From JBOFHT01 sp051649785 (GTDB lineage Archaea > Methanobacteriota > Methanobacteria > Methanobacteriales > Methanobacteriaceae), in contig JBOFHT010000053.1 of NCBI GenBank assembly GCA_051649785.1, forward strand, positions 1-19,349: a stretch of 19,349 nucleotides of DNA, in the 5' to 3' direction. This document shows, piece by piece, positions 1-6,602 of the stretch (positions within the stretch are counted from its first letter, which is position 1; each line of letters begins with the position of its first letter). Made by a program: the position numbers and the translations under genes. Below the pieces are notes generated by a model, which was given only the letters and a program-made list of their open reading frames with translations, ran no database searches and was not told where the DNA came from.

Positions 1-139
1 TACTAATAATACTAATAATAATCTTAATTCTAATAATAATAATTATAAAATTACTAATAGTACTAATAATAATATTAATACTAATAATTATACTTATAAA
101 ATTACTAATAATCATAATACTAATAATTTTTGTGATATA
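1..139. repeat. AAT/ACT trinucleotide low-complexity tract
   Basis: The stretch is built almost entirely of AAT, ACT, AGT and ATT triplets. From position 2 one frame stays open right up to the thrC ATG at 140 and would read as an Asn/Thr-rich peptide. It is either a non-coding microsatellite upstream of thrC or an Asn-rich N-terminal extension whose start lies left of the window. The GTGAT ribosome-binding site at 132-136 favours the non-coding reading. Confidence 0.7.
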
Positions 140-1345
140 ATGATAAAGTGTGTTTCATGTGGTGAAGAATACGGGGATAGTGAAATAATCTATAACTGTG
201 GTGTATGTGGATCAGTTTTAGAAATTAAGCTTGATTTTGACAGTATGGATCTTTCTAAAAATATGTTTGATGGTAGGAAAAACACTCTTTGGAAATATAA
301 AGAATTCATGCCAGTTAACGAAGAAAAAATTGTTTCACTTGAAGAAGGTGGAACTCCTTTTTGTAAATGTGATACAATTGGTAAAGAACTTGGAATTGAT
401 CTTTATGTTAAAGTAGAAGGTTCTAATCCTACTGGTAGTTTCAAAGACCGTGGTATGACTGTTGGTGTTACAAAAGCAGTTGATTTAGGTGTTAGTACTG
501 TTGGATGTGCTTCTACAGGAAATACTTCCGCTTCTTTAGCTGCTTATGCTGCTCGTGCAGGTCTTCGTTGTATAGTACTTCTCCCTGCAGGTAAAGTAGC
601 TTTAGGAAAGTTAGCCCAAGCTATGTTTCATGGTGCAGATGTTTTATCAGTTAAAGGTAACTTTGATGAAGCACTTGAATCAATTACAGAATTAGCTCTT
701 GAAAAATACCTTTATCTTTTAAATTCAATTAATCCCTATAGACTTGAAGGTCAAAAATCTATTGGTTTTGAGATATTAGATGATTTAGGTTGGGAATCTC
801 CCGATCGAATTATTTTACCAGTTGGAAATGCTGGAAATATCTCAGCTATCTGGAAAGGAATAACCGAATTTAAAGAAGCTGGTTTTATTGATAGTCTCCC
901 TATGATGACTGGTATTCAAGCAGAACTTTCAGCTCCTATTGTTGAGGCATTTAGAAATAAAAGCTATGAAATTAGTCCAGTTAAAAACCCAGAAACAATA
1001 GCAACAGCAATTAGAATAGGTGCTCCAGTTAGCTATACTAAAGCATTAAATGCAATTTATGATTCTAATGGTTATGGTGAAACTGTTACAGATGATGAAA
1101 TCCTTGCTGCTCAAAAGTTATTAGCTCAAAAAGAAGGTATTGGTGTTGAACCTGCTTCTGCATCTTCAATTGCTGGTTTAAAGAAGCTAGTAGATAATGG
1201 TATTATTGATAAAGGAGAACGTGTTGTATGTATTGTAACGGGACATCTTTTAAAAGATCCTACTGTTGCAATTGAAGCTTCAAAAGAACCAATTGAAGTT
1301 GATACAGACGTTAATAAGTTAAAAGAACTTTTAAATGTTAAATAA
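140..1345 (+). CDS. thrC: Threonine synthase
   Basis: Converts O-phospho-L-homoserine to L-threonine with pyridoxal phosphate, the last step of threonine synthesis, in the cytosol. The 401-residue protein starts with a zinc-ribbon-like module (C4, C7, C20, C23), usual in archaeal ThrC. The PLP-dependent fold-II core follows. GSNPTGSFKDRGM at about 94-106 carries the PLP-binding lysine K102, a Ser/Thr-Gly-Asn phosphate-binding motif (STGNTSAS) follows at about 125-132, and PVGNAGN appears further on. Length is normal. The ATG is supported by GTGAT three bases upstream, the same GTGAT-N3-ATG layout seen at other genes here. The frame is open upstream to the window edge through an Asn-codon repeat, so a longer form cannot be excluded. 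It stands alone, with about 135 bp before the next gene. Confidence 0.95.
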   Translation: MIKCVSCGEEYGDSEIIYNCGVCGSVLEIKLDFDSMDLSKNMFDGRKNTLWKYKEFMPVNEEKIVSLEEGGTPFCKCDTIGKELGIDLYVKVEGSNPTGSFKDRGMTVGVTKAVDLGVSTVGCASTGNTSASLAAYAARAGLRCIVLLPAGKVALGKLAQAMFHGADVLSVKGNFDEALESITELALEKYLYLLNSINPYRLEGQKSIGFEILDDLGWESPDRIILPVGNAGNISAIWKGITEFKEAGFIDSLPMMTGIQAELSAPIVEAFRNKSYEISPVKNPETIATAIRIGAPVSYTKALNAIYDSNGYGETVTDDEILAAQKLLAQKEGIGVEPASASSIAGLKKLVDNGIIDKGERVVCIVTGHLLKDPTVAIEASKEPIEVDTDVNKLKELLNVK

Positions 1346-1480
1346 TATTATTATACTATATACCATATAATGGATTATATTATTAATGTAATATAATGTA
1401 TTATAATCTACTTAATCTACTTAGCAATGTTTATTAAAATAATATTATTTTAGGTTTAATTTAATTTAGAGGTGTTTTAA

Positions 1481-1783
1481 GTGAATCCACGTAAAAAAGC
1501 TAATTTATTAATAATATTTACAATAGCTATCTTTGCATTTTCTTCTAGTTTAGTTTTAGCTAGTTTTACAGGCGATTTAGTAGACTTAAGTACAATTGGA
1601 TTAGGGAATATGAGTAATAATCAAACTGCCAATGAAAAATTAGATACTGTGGGTGATGGTGATTTTACTCCTATTGCTGTTAATAAAGTAGTTGTCCCTA
1701 AAAATGATTCTAATAATAGCTCAAATAATAGTTCTAATGGGACAAAACCTGTTAATAATTCAGATGCCAGTTCGGGATTTTAA
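1481..1783 (+). CDS. Small secreted or membrane-anchored protein, unknown function
   Basis: A 100-residue protein starting at GTG 1481, with a good ribosome-binding site (GAGGTG) just upstream at 1469-1474. Residues 1-6 are positively charged (MNPRKK). Residues about 8-28 form one hydrophobic segment ending in LVLAS, which fits a signal peptide or a single N-terminal membrane anchor. The rest is short and polar and ends in an Asn/Ser-rich tail (NDSNNSSNNSSNG), so most of the protein should lie outside the cell. I do not recognise a family. The Asn/Ser tail is one more case of the AAT/AGT expansions common in this window. It is probably transcribed separately from the XRE gene, since a TATA-like box lies between them. 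Confidence 0.65.
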   Translation: MNPRKKANLLIIFTIAIFAFSSSLVLASFTGDLVDLSTIGLGNMSNNQTANEKLDTVGDGDFTPIAVNKVVVPKNDSNNSSNNSSNGTKPVNNSDASSGF

Positions 1784-1791
1784 TTAAATCT

Positions 1792-1826
1792 ATTATATAT
1801 TTTTATACTTAAGAAATTATACTTAA
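1792..1826 (+). promoter_or_regulatory. Candidate promoter and direct repeats before XRE-cupin gene
   Basis: A TATA-like ATTATATAT (about 1792-1800) lies about 60 bases before the XRE-cupin ATG. It is followed by two perfect direct copies of TTATACTTAA at 1803-1812 and 1817-1826, spaced 14 bases start to start. The repeats would lie around the expected transcription start and could be an autoregulatory operator. That role is inferred from position only. Confidence 0.4.
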
Positions 1827-1856
1827 AAAGCTTCCTCAATATTTAGATGTGATTTA

Positions 1857-2429
1857 ATGAATGAAAAAAATAAAATTGGAGCAAAAATTAAACAATTAAG
1901 GAAAAGTAAAGAATTTGATATTAATGAATTATCTGTGAAGTCTTCTGTTTCACAGGATATTATTAGTCAAATTGAAGATGGTGAGATCGTACCATCCCTA
2001 AACCCATTAATTAAGCTAGCTAGGGCATTAGGTGTTCGATTAGGAACATTTTTAGATGATGCTCCTCAATCTGGACCTGTTTTAGTTGAAAATGGTAAAA
2101 GTAAACAAGTTGTATATTTTTCTGGTGAAGAAAATCAAACTGACTTAAAAGGTCTTGAATTTAATTCTTTAGCAGCAGATAAAATTGACAGGCACATGGA
2201 GCCATTTTTAATTGATGTGGATAGTAAAAAAAGTGATCATGAGTTATCTTCTCATGAAGGCGAAGAATTTATCTATGTTTTAGATGGTGATATTGAACTA
2301 CAATATGGTCAAGATAGTTATAATCTTTCTAAAGGCGATAGTATTTACTATGATTCAATTGTCCCTCATCATTTGCATTCAAATGGTAATAATTCTAAGA
2401 TTTTAGCTGTTATTTATACTCCTATTTAG
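1857..2429 (+). CDS. XRE-family regulator with C-terminal cupin domain
   Basis: A 190-residue transcription regulator. Residues about 7-66 are a Cro/CI-type helix-turn-helix (IGAKIKQLRKSKEFDINELS, then SQDIISQIEDGEIVPSLNPL). Residues about 110-188 form a small cupin barrel with the metal or ligand motif H133-E-G-E-E and the second motif ending P170-H-H. Such proteins usually sense a small ligand in the cupin and act on a nearby promoter. The next genes are a hotdog thioesterase and an acyl-CoA synthetase, so an acyl-CoA or carboxylic acid effector is plausible, by inference. The ATG has GTGAT three bases upstream. An inverted repeat before the thioesterase gene is a candidate binding site. 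Confidence 0.88.
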   Translation: MNEKNKIGAKIKQLRKSKEFDINELSVKSSVSQDIISQIEDGEIVPSLNPLIKLARALGVRLGTFLDDAPQSGPVLVENGKSKQVVYFSGEENQTDLKGLEFNSLAADKIDRHMEPFLIDVDSKKSDHELSSHEGEEFIYVLDGDIELQYGQDSYNLSKGDSIYYDSIVPHHLHSNGNNSKILAVIYTPI

Positions 2430-2511
2430 TGTTTAATTGTCATTTCAGTTATTAGTTTTATCATTGCTAATATAGATATTATTACTACTATTTTTAATAT
2501 TATTGACCTTG

Positions 2512-2567
2512 TTATAATATAATTACCAGTAACTTTATTATTGTTAGTGATTATCTTATTACTGGTA
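2512..2567 (+). promoter_or_regulatory. TATA-like box plus 9-bp inverted repeat (candidate operator)
   Basis: TTATAATATAA at about 2512-2522 is immediately followed by TACCAGTAA (2524-2532). Its exact reverse complement TTACTGGTA lies at 2559-2567, with a 26-base spacer. The dyad covers the expected transcription start, about 50-90 bases before the thioesterase ATG. It is well placed for control by the adjacent XRE-cupin protein; binding is inference. A hairpin in the leader RNA is an alternative reading. Confidence 0.45.
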
Positions 2568-2612
2568 GAATATTTTGTGTTGTTGATTTACAGGTATTTT
2601 GGAGTCATTATT

Positions 2613-3026
2613 ATGTTTAAATGTATTGTTGAACCACGATTTGGAGACTGTGATGGTCTTAAGCATGTGAATAATATTGTAATTGGAGAATGGTTTGAAT
2701 TAGGTCGTAACCCCATATTTAGAATGTTTACTTCTGATTTAGATTTCAGCTATGATAAATGGAAGTTAATTATGCTTAGAACTGAGTTTGACTTTGTTGG
2801 ACAAATGTTCTTTGGTTTTAATGTAGAAATACATACTTATGTACTTAGAATTGGTAATTCTTCATTTACTCTCTACCATGAAGCTTGGCAAGAAGGAGAA
2901 TTAAAAGCTAAGGGTAAAGCAATTATTGTTCATTTTGATTTTATTAATCAGAAGTCTGTTCCTATTCCTGATGAGATTAAGGTGCAATTAGAAGAGCATA
3001 TGTTTGATGAAGATGAATTAGTTTAA
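2613..3026 (+). CDS. Hotdog-fold acyl-CoA thioesterase (4HBT-like)
   Basis: A 137-residue protein of the 4-hydroxybenzoyl-CoA thioesterase/YbgC type, expected to hydrolyse an acyl-CoA to the free acid and CoA. The N-terminus has the family pattern FGDCDGLKHVNN (residues about 10-21), where the acidic residue near the start of the hotdog helix is normally catalytic. The C-terminal strands (ELKAKGKAIIVHFDF) match the fold. The frame is open upstream to an ATG at 2541, but that adds 24 hydrophobic residues not expected in this family. The ATG at 2613 has GGAG eight bases upstream and gives a normal-length enzyme. It lies between the XRE-cupin regulator and an acyl-CoA synthetase, suggesting one acyl-CoA metabolism unit. 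The substrate is unknown. Confidence 0.8.
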   Translation: MFKCIVEPRFGDCDGLKHVNNIVIGEWFELGRNPIFRMFTSDLDFSYDKWKLIMLRTEFDFVGQMFFGFNVEIHTYVLRIGNSSFTLYHEAWQEGELKAKGKAIIVHFDFINQKSVPIPDEIKVQLEEHMFDEDELV

Positions 3027-3073
3027 TATTATTGTTTTATTTCATTATAACTAATATTTCTAATATTATTACA

Positions 3074-3240
3074 GGTAGTTTTTTAAACCATTATTTTTTG
3101 GTCAAACACTAGAAAATCCTATGGATTTTCTGTGTATGGCGAATCAGAGATTTGCTTTGTCAGAGAAATCCTTCGGATTTCTCGAACCCAAAAAATCGGA
3201 GATTTTTTAGGGCTTTTTTATCACAAAAAAGTTTGGAGGT
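3074..3240 (+). repeat. Hairpin intergenic element, copy A (long form)
   Basis: The left module (GTAGTTTTTTAAACC, then ATTTTTTGGTCAAAC) ends in arm CAAAC 3103-3107. The right end TTTGGAGGT contains arm GTTTG 3231-3235. Between them sit three perfect hairpins: GAAAATCC/GGATTTTC (3112-3119/3123-3130, loop TAT), GAGAAATCC/GGATTTCTC (3163-3171/3175-3183, loop TTC) and AAAAAATC/GATTTTTT (3190-3197/3201-3208, loop GGA). The last is followed by GGCTTTTTTA, so it resembles an intrinsic terminator. The element's last bases are the GGAGGT ribosome-binding site of the acyl-CoA synthetase gene. Copy E at 13755 shares the same order of modules. Confidence 0.75.
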
Positions 3241-3246
3241 ATGAAT

Positions 3247-4902
3247 ATGTTATTTTCAGAGGATACAATTGGAGATTTTTTCGAAAAACAAGTTGAAGCT
3301 AATCCTAATCATGAATTCATGGTTTACCCTGATAGGGATCTTCGTTTTACTTATCGTGAGTTTGATGATAGGGTTAATATGTTAGCTAAAGGGCTACTGG
3401 CTATTGGTATTGGAAAAGGGGATCATCTTGGTATTTGGGCTAAAAATGTCCCGGATTGGCTTACTTTTCTTTTTGCAACAGCTAAAATAGGTGTTGTCCT
3501 TGTAACTGTTAATACTTCCTATAAAAGTCATGAATTAGATTATATTGTTGAACAATCAGATATGAAGGCATTAGCTATTATTGATAGATTTAGGGATGTT
3601 GATTATGTTCAAACAGTTTATGATTTAGTTCCAGAGCTTAAAACTGATGCTCGTGATAATTTAAAAAGTAAAAAATTTCCTTACCTCAAGAATGTGATTT
3701 ATATTGGTCAGGAAAAACATAGGGGAATGTATAATACTAATGAACTTCTTTTACTTGGAAAACATCAAGATGATACAGAATTTAATAGAATTAAAAATAG
3801 CTTAGATAATAATGAAACTATTAATATGCAATACACCTCAGGGACTACTGGTTTTCCAAAAGGAGTTATGCTAACTCACAGAAACATTCTAAATGATGGT
3901 TTTTATATTGGTGATAGGCAGAACTTAACAGAAGCAGACAGGGTCTGTTTACCAGTTCCTTTATTCCATTGTTTTGGAATAGTTCTTGGGATTTTAGCTA
4001 TTTTAACCCATGGATCTACAGCGGTAATGTTAGAATTATTTGATCCTCTTTTAGTTCTTTCAGCTGTTCAAAAAGAGAAATGTACAGCTCTTTATGGCGT
4101 TCCTACTATGTTTATAGCTGAATTGAATCATCCTATGTTTGATATGTTTGATATGTCCACATTAAGAACTGGGATTATGGCCGGTTCTACTTGTCCAATA
4201 GAAACTATGAAGCAGGTTATGGATAAAATGAATATGAAAGAGGTTACAATTGCTTATGGTCTTACTGAATCTTCTCCTGTTTTTATTCAAACAAGTGTTG
4301 ATGATTCTATAGAGAAAAAAGTTAATACTGTTGGAACTCCTCTTCCAAATTTAGAAGTTAAGCTTGTTGATGTCGAAACTAATAAGGAAGTAGGTGTTGG
4401 AGTCACAGGTGAGCTATGTTGTCGTGGTTTTAATATAATGAAGGGTTATTATAAATTAGAAGACATGACTCGTGAAGTTATTGATGAGGATGGCTGGTTA
4501 CATAGTGGAGATTTAGCTACTATTGATGAAGACGGTTATTATACAATTGTTGGGAGAATTAAGGACATGATTATAAGAGGTGGTGAAAACATATATCCTC
4601 GTGAGATTGAAGAGTTCTTATATACAATTGATGGAATAGAAGATGTTCAAGTAGCAGCCATTCCTGATGAGAAGTATGGTGAAATCGTCGGAGCATTCAT
4701 TATTAAGGAAGAAGGAGCTGATTTAACAGAGGAAGATATAAGGGATTATGCTATTACTAAAATAGCTAGATATAAAGTTCCTAAACATGTTTTCTTTATT
4801 GATGATTTACCATTAACAGCTAGTGGTAAGGTTCAAAAGTTTAAATTAAGTGAGCTTGGAGCTAAATTAGTTAAAGAAAAAGAAGAAAAAGAGAGTATTT
4901 AA
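3247..4902 (+). CDS. AMP-forming acyl-CoA synthetase
   Basis: Activates a carboxylic acid with ATP to an acyl-adenylate and then to acyl-CoA. All ANL-superfamily motifs are present (numbering from ATG 3241): P-loop YTSGTTGFPKGV 198-209, A5 YGLTESSP 339-346, A7 GWLHSGDL 418-425, A8 hinge GRIKDMIIRGGENIYPREIE about 438-457, and A10 ASGKVQKF with the catalytic lysine K530. The sequence resembles medium/long-chain fatty-acid CoA ligases; the true substrate cannot be read from it. Two in-frame ATGs exist. The one at 3241 touches GGAGGT (3235-3240) with no spacing, so the ATG at 3247, six bases away, is the better start, giving 551 residues. It follows the thioesterase and XRE-cupin genes, with repeat element A between. 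Its 3' end is duplicated downstream. Confidence 0.93.
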   Translation: MLFSEDTIGDFFEKQVEANPNHEFMVYPDRDLRFTYREFDDRVNMLAKGLLAIGIGKGDHLGIWAKNVPDWLTFLFATAKIGVVLVTVNTSYKSHELDYIVEQSDMKALAIIDRFRDVDYVQTVYDLVPELKTDARDNLKSKKFPYLKNVIYIGQEKHRGMYNTNELLLLGKHQDDTEFNRIKNSLDNNETINMQYTSGTTGFPKGVMLTHRNILNDGFYIGDRQNLTEADRVCLPVPLFHCFGIVLGILAILTHGSTAVMLELFDPLLVLSAVQKEKCTALYGVPTMFIAELNHPMFDMFDMSTLRTGIMAGSTCPIETMKQVMDKMNMKEVTIAYGLTESSPVFIQTSVDDSIEKKVNTVGTPLPNLEVKLVDVETNKEVGVGVTGELCCRGFNIMKGYYKLEDMTREVIDEDGWLHSGDLATIDEDGYYTIVGRIKDMIIRGGENIYPREIEEFLYTIDGIEDVQVAAIPDEKYGEIVGAFIIKEEGADLTEEDIRDYAITKIARYKVPKHVFFIDDLPLTASGKVQKFKLSELGAKLVKEKEEKESI

Positions 4903-4955
4903 GCACTAACTCTTTCATTTATTTTATAATTGCTTAAGGTTGTTCATACATCATC

Positions 4956-5000
4956 TTAACCATTATTTTTTTGATCAAACTTTTTTTCTAAAAAAGTTTG
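4956..5000 (+). repeat. Hairpin intergenic element, copy B (short form)
   Basis: The left module CTTAACCATTATTTTTTTGAT is followed by a perfect 11-bp hairpin, CAAACTTTTTT (4976-4986) and AAAAAAGTTTG (4990-5000), loop TCT. It lacks the internal hairpin cargo of copies A and E. Its last base is directly joined to the truncated duplicate of the acyl-CoA synthetase 3' end. Normally the element would continue GTTTGGAGGT into a start codon; here GTTTG runs straight into GGGATTATG. Confidence 0.75.
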
Positions 5001-5161
5001 GGGATTATGCTATTACTAAAATAGCTAGATATAAGGTTCCGAAGCATGTTTTCTTTATTGATGAGTTACCATTAACTGCTAGTGGTAAGGTTCCGAAGTT
5101 TAAATTGAGTGAGCTTGGAGTTAAATTAGTTAAGGAAAAAGAAGAAAAAGAGAGTATTTAA
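5001..5161 (+). pseudogene. Truncated second copy of acyl-CoA synthetase 3' end
   Basis: Bases 5001-5170 match 4742-4911, the last 53 codons of the synthetase plus the stop codon and nine bases after it. There are about 10 differences, of which six codon changes are silent and three alter the residue (D to E, Q to P, A to V). Similarity continues weakly into the following intergenic stretch (GCTTAA...CATTTAACCATTAT). The fragment keeps the A10 lysine motif (ASGKVPKF) but no adenylation core. An open frame runs into it from a TTG at 4940 through element B, but I see no convincing start. The mostly silent differences suggest it was once part of a complete, selected paralogue that lost its 5' part, rather than a fresh duplicate. 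Confidence 0.8.
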
Positions 5162-5231
5162 GCACTAACTTTTTATTTTATTAGTATTTTAATTTATAAA
5201 GGCTTAAAATGTTTCATATACCATTTAACCA

Positions 5232-5876
5232 TTATAATGATTCTAGAATTTCTTTTGTAGCTAGTTCAGGATTTTCTGCATTATAAATAGATCTTCCAAT
5301 AATTAGACCATTAGCGTATTTTAGAGTATCTTTTGGATTTCCACCTTGTGTTCCAACTCCTGGTGAAATAATAAATGCATCTTTGCCTACAATGTTTCTA
5401 ATATCTTCTAATCTATCAAGACGTGTTGATGGAGCTACATAATTCTTAATTCCCATATTTACTCCCATTTTAGCTATATCATCAGCGGAATCTTGTAAAA
5501 ACATTTTAGCTCCAGGATGTGACATTTCAGTAAGTAAGAAAATCTCTTTTCCATAGCTATTTGCAGTATCAAGACAAGCTTTTACACTATCTTTTCCTAC
5601 AAAACCATGGCAAATTATAGCATCTGCTCCAGAATTAAAAGTTAAATCCGCTATTTTCTCATTGGTAGCTGGAATATCTGCTACTTTATAATCACATATT
5701 ACCTTAAAGTTAAAATTCTCTTTAAATATTTCAATAGTAACTAATCCTTCAGCTAAAGTCAATGGATACCCAATTTTAATAGTATCAATATATTTAGCCA
5801 CTTTTTCACAAATTCCAACTGCTTCATCTATATTTGTTAAATCCATTGCAAGAATAATGTCATTTTTAATTTTCAT
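5232..5876 (-). CDS. pyrF: Orotidine 5'-phosphate decarboxylase
   Basis: Makes UMP from OMP, the last step of pyrimidine nucleotide synthesis. The 214-residue (beta/alpha)8 enzyme has the catalytic DxKxxD motif D62-Y-K64-V-A-D67 followed by IPATN, the N-terminal substrate strand (IILAMDL) with K35 in IKIGYP, and the C-terminal phosphate-binding PGVGTQGG and GLIIGRSIY. Length is normal for archaeal PyrF. The ATG at 5874-5876 has TGAT three bases upstream, a weak form of the GTGAT-N3-ATG pattern. It is convergent with the synthetase gene and divergent from cbiM. Its first 13 codons and upstream region are duplicated at 6191-6243. Confidence 0.95.
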   Translation of the reverse strand: MKIKNDIILAMDLTNIDEAVGICEKVAKYIDTIKIGYPLTLAEGLVTIEIFKENFNFKVICDYKVADIPATNEKIADLTFNSGADAIICHGFVGKDSVKACLDTANSYGKEIFLLTEMSHPGAKMFLQDSADDIAKMGVNMGIKNYVAPSTRLDRLEDIRNIVGKDAFIISPGVGTQGGNPKDTLKYANGLIIGRSIYNAENPELATKEILESL

Positions 5877-5930
5877 ATAATCAATTCCATTTTTATAGTT
5901 AGTAGTAATTATTTATATTAATAATCTGTA

Positions 5931-5943
5931 TTATTTATAAAAA
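5931..5943 (-). promoter_or_regulatory. Candidate TATA box for pyrF
   Basis: On the - strand this reads TTTTTATAAATAA, centred about 60 bases before the pyrF ATG, leaving a short leader if transcription starts about 25 bases downstream. The call rests on position and composition only, in very AT-rich DNA. Confidence 0.35.
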
Positions 5944-5961
5944 TTTGTTTTTATGGTTGTG

Positions 5962-6130
5962 TGACTCTGTAGAAACCCTATATTTTTGCACTGATTTATA
6001 TCAAAATCCGCTACTTCAAAAATTAAAACGACTTAAAATGCTTTGGTTTAGCAAATTAAGGAAATTTATTTTTGAAAAAAATATTTTTGACTATAAATTA
6101 ACAAAATAAAAAAGGGTTTCTACAAAGCCA
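5962..6130. mobile_element. MITE-like non-autonomous insertion, 169 bp
   Basis: The ends are a 17-base imperfect terminal inverted repeat, TGACTCTGTAGAAACCC (5962-5978) against GGGTTTCTACAAAGCCA (6114-6130), with two mismatches. The element is flanked by a perfect 6-bp direct repeat GTTGTG at 5956-5961 and 6131-6136, as expected for a target-site duplication. No open frame of useful length lies inside, so it would need a transposase in trans. The composition differs slightly from its surroundings (for example AAAATCCGCTACTTC and AAAACGACTT). I cannot assign the parent IS family from memory with confidence. Confidence 0.75.
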
Positions 6131-6136
6131 GTTGTG

Positions 6137-6190
6137 TTTAATTTTTTAAATCAGTATTTTTTGATCAATCTTTTTTCTAAAAAAAGATTG
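6137..6190 (+). repeat. Hairpin intergenic element, copy C (short form)
   Basis: The left module TTTTTTAAATCAGTATTTTT then TGATCAATC matches the family. The perfect 11-bp hairpin is CAATCTTTTTT (6166-6176) and AAAAAAGATTG (6180-6190), loop CTA. Compared with copy B, the fourth base of the left arm and its partner in the right arm have both changed (CAAAC/GTTTG to CAATC/GATTG), so pairing is kept. Its right edge is directly joined to the duplicated pyrF start region. Confidence 0.75.
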
Positions 6191-6243
6191 TTGTTAAATC
6201 CATTGCAAGAATAATGTCATTTTTAATTTTCATATAATCAATT
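6191..6243 (-). pseudogene. Truncated duplicate of pyrF start region
   Basis: These 53 bases are identical to 5834-5886 and contain the pyrF ATG (here at 6231-6233), its first 13 codons and the bases just upstream. Looser similarity continues to about 6330 (ATTATTTATATTAAT is shared with the region upstream of the real gene). On the - strand the copy encodes an 18-residue peptide that stops inside hairpin element C. It cannot make an enzyme but may retain promoter activity directed at the element, the MITE and then real pyrF. Confidence 0.8.
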
Positions 6244-6388
6244 AATTTACAATATTCAATTTATATAATAGTTATACTTATTAATATATAAACTCTATAA
6301 TTATTTATATTAATATTCGTATTGTCATTATTAAAATTATTATAATCATTCTTAATCTTATTGTTATTGATATTATTATTCCAATTAC

Positions 6389-6400
6389 TATCTATAGATA
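6389..6400. repeat. 12-bp perfect palindrome in the pyrF-cbiM intergenic region
   Basis: TATCTATAGATA is a perfect palindrome about 200 bases before cbiM. Apart from this, the duplicated pyrF start and the cbiM TATA box, 6244-6602 shows only AT-rich non-coding sequence. A regulator site is possible, but chance is hard to exclude in such DNA. Confidence 0.3.
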
Positions 6401-6490
6401 ACATTCCTTATTTTTTATTAGCTTTAATTTTATTAAATCCTAATTAAGTTTTTTAAAATGAGATTGAATAAATAGCTATTTTTACATAAC

Positions 6491-6500
6491 TTTTATATAT
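6491..6500 (+). promoter_or_regulatory. Candidate TATA box for the cbi genes
   Basis: TTTTATATAT after CATAAC is the best archaeal TATA match before cbiM, about 105 bases from its ATG. Transcription would start near 6525 and leave a leader of about 80 bases. No cobalamin riboswitch-like structure was recognised. Confidence 0.5.
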
Positions 6501-6602
6501 GATAAAGTTTTAATGATAATTATAAATCAATTTAAGTTTAAAATTTTTAAAGCTAGATTTAAGTCTTTATTTTAGATATATTTTAGAAATTGGAGAAAAA
6601 TT

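Noticed and set aside
1..139. CRISPR-like or satellite array
   Set aside because: The repeat unit is only a triplet with irregular order and no spacers.
2541..2612. Longer N-terminus for the thioesterase
   Set aside because: It adds 24 hydrophobic residues that overlap the candidate operator, while ATG 2613 has GGAG upstream and fits the family.
4940..5000. 73-aa gene starting at TTG 4940 and fusing element B to the synthetase fragment
   Set aside because: No ribosome-binding site, and the N-terminal part is only the translated hairpin element.
6244..6602. Cobalamin riboswitch before cbiM
   Set aside because: No conserved B12-box-like sequence or matching structure; the leader after the TATA box is short and AT-rich.
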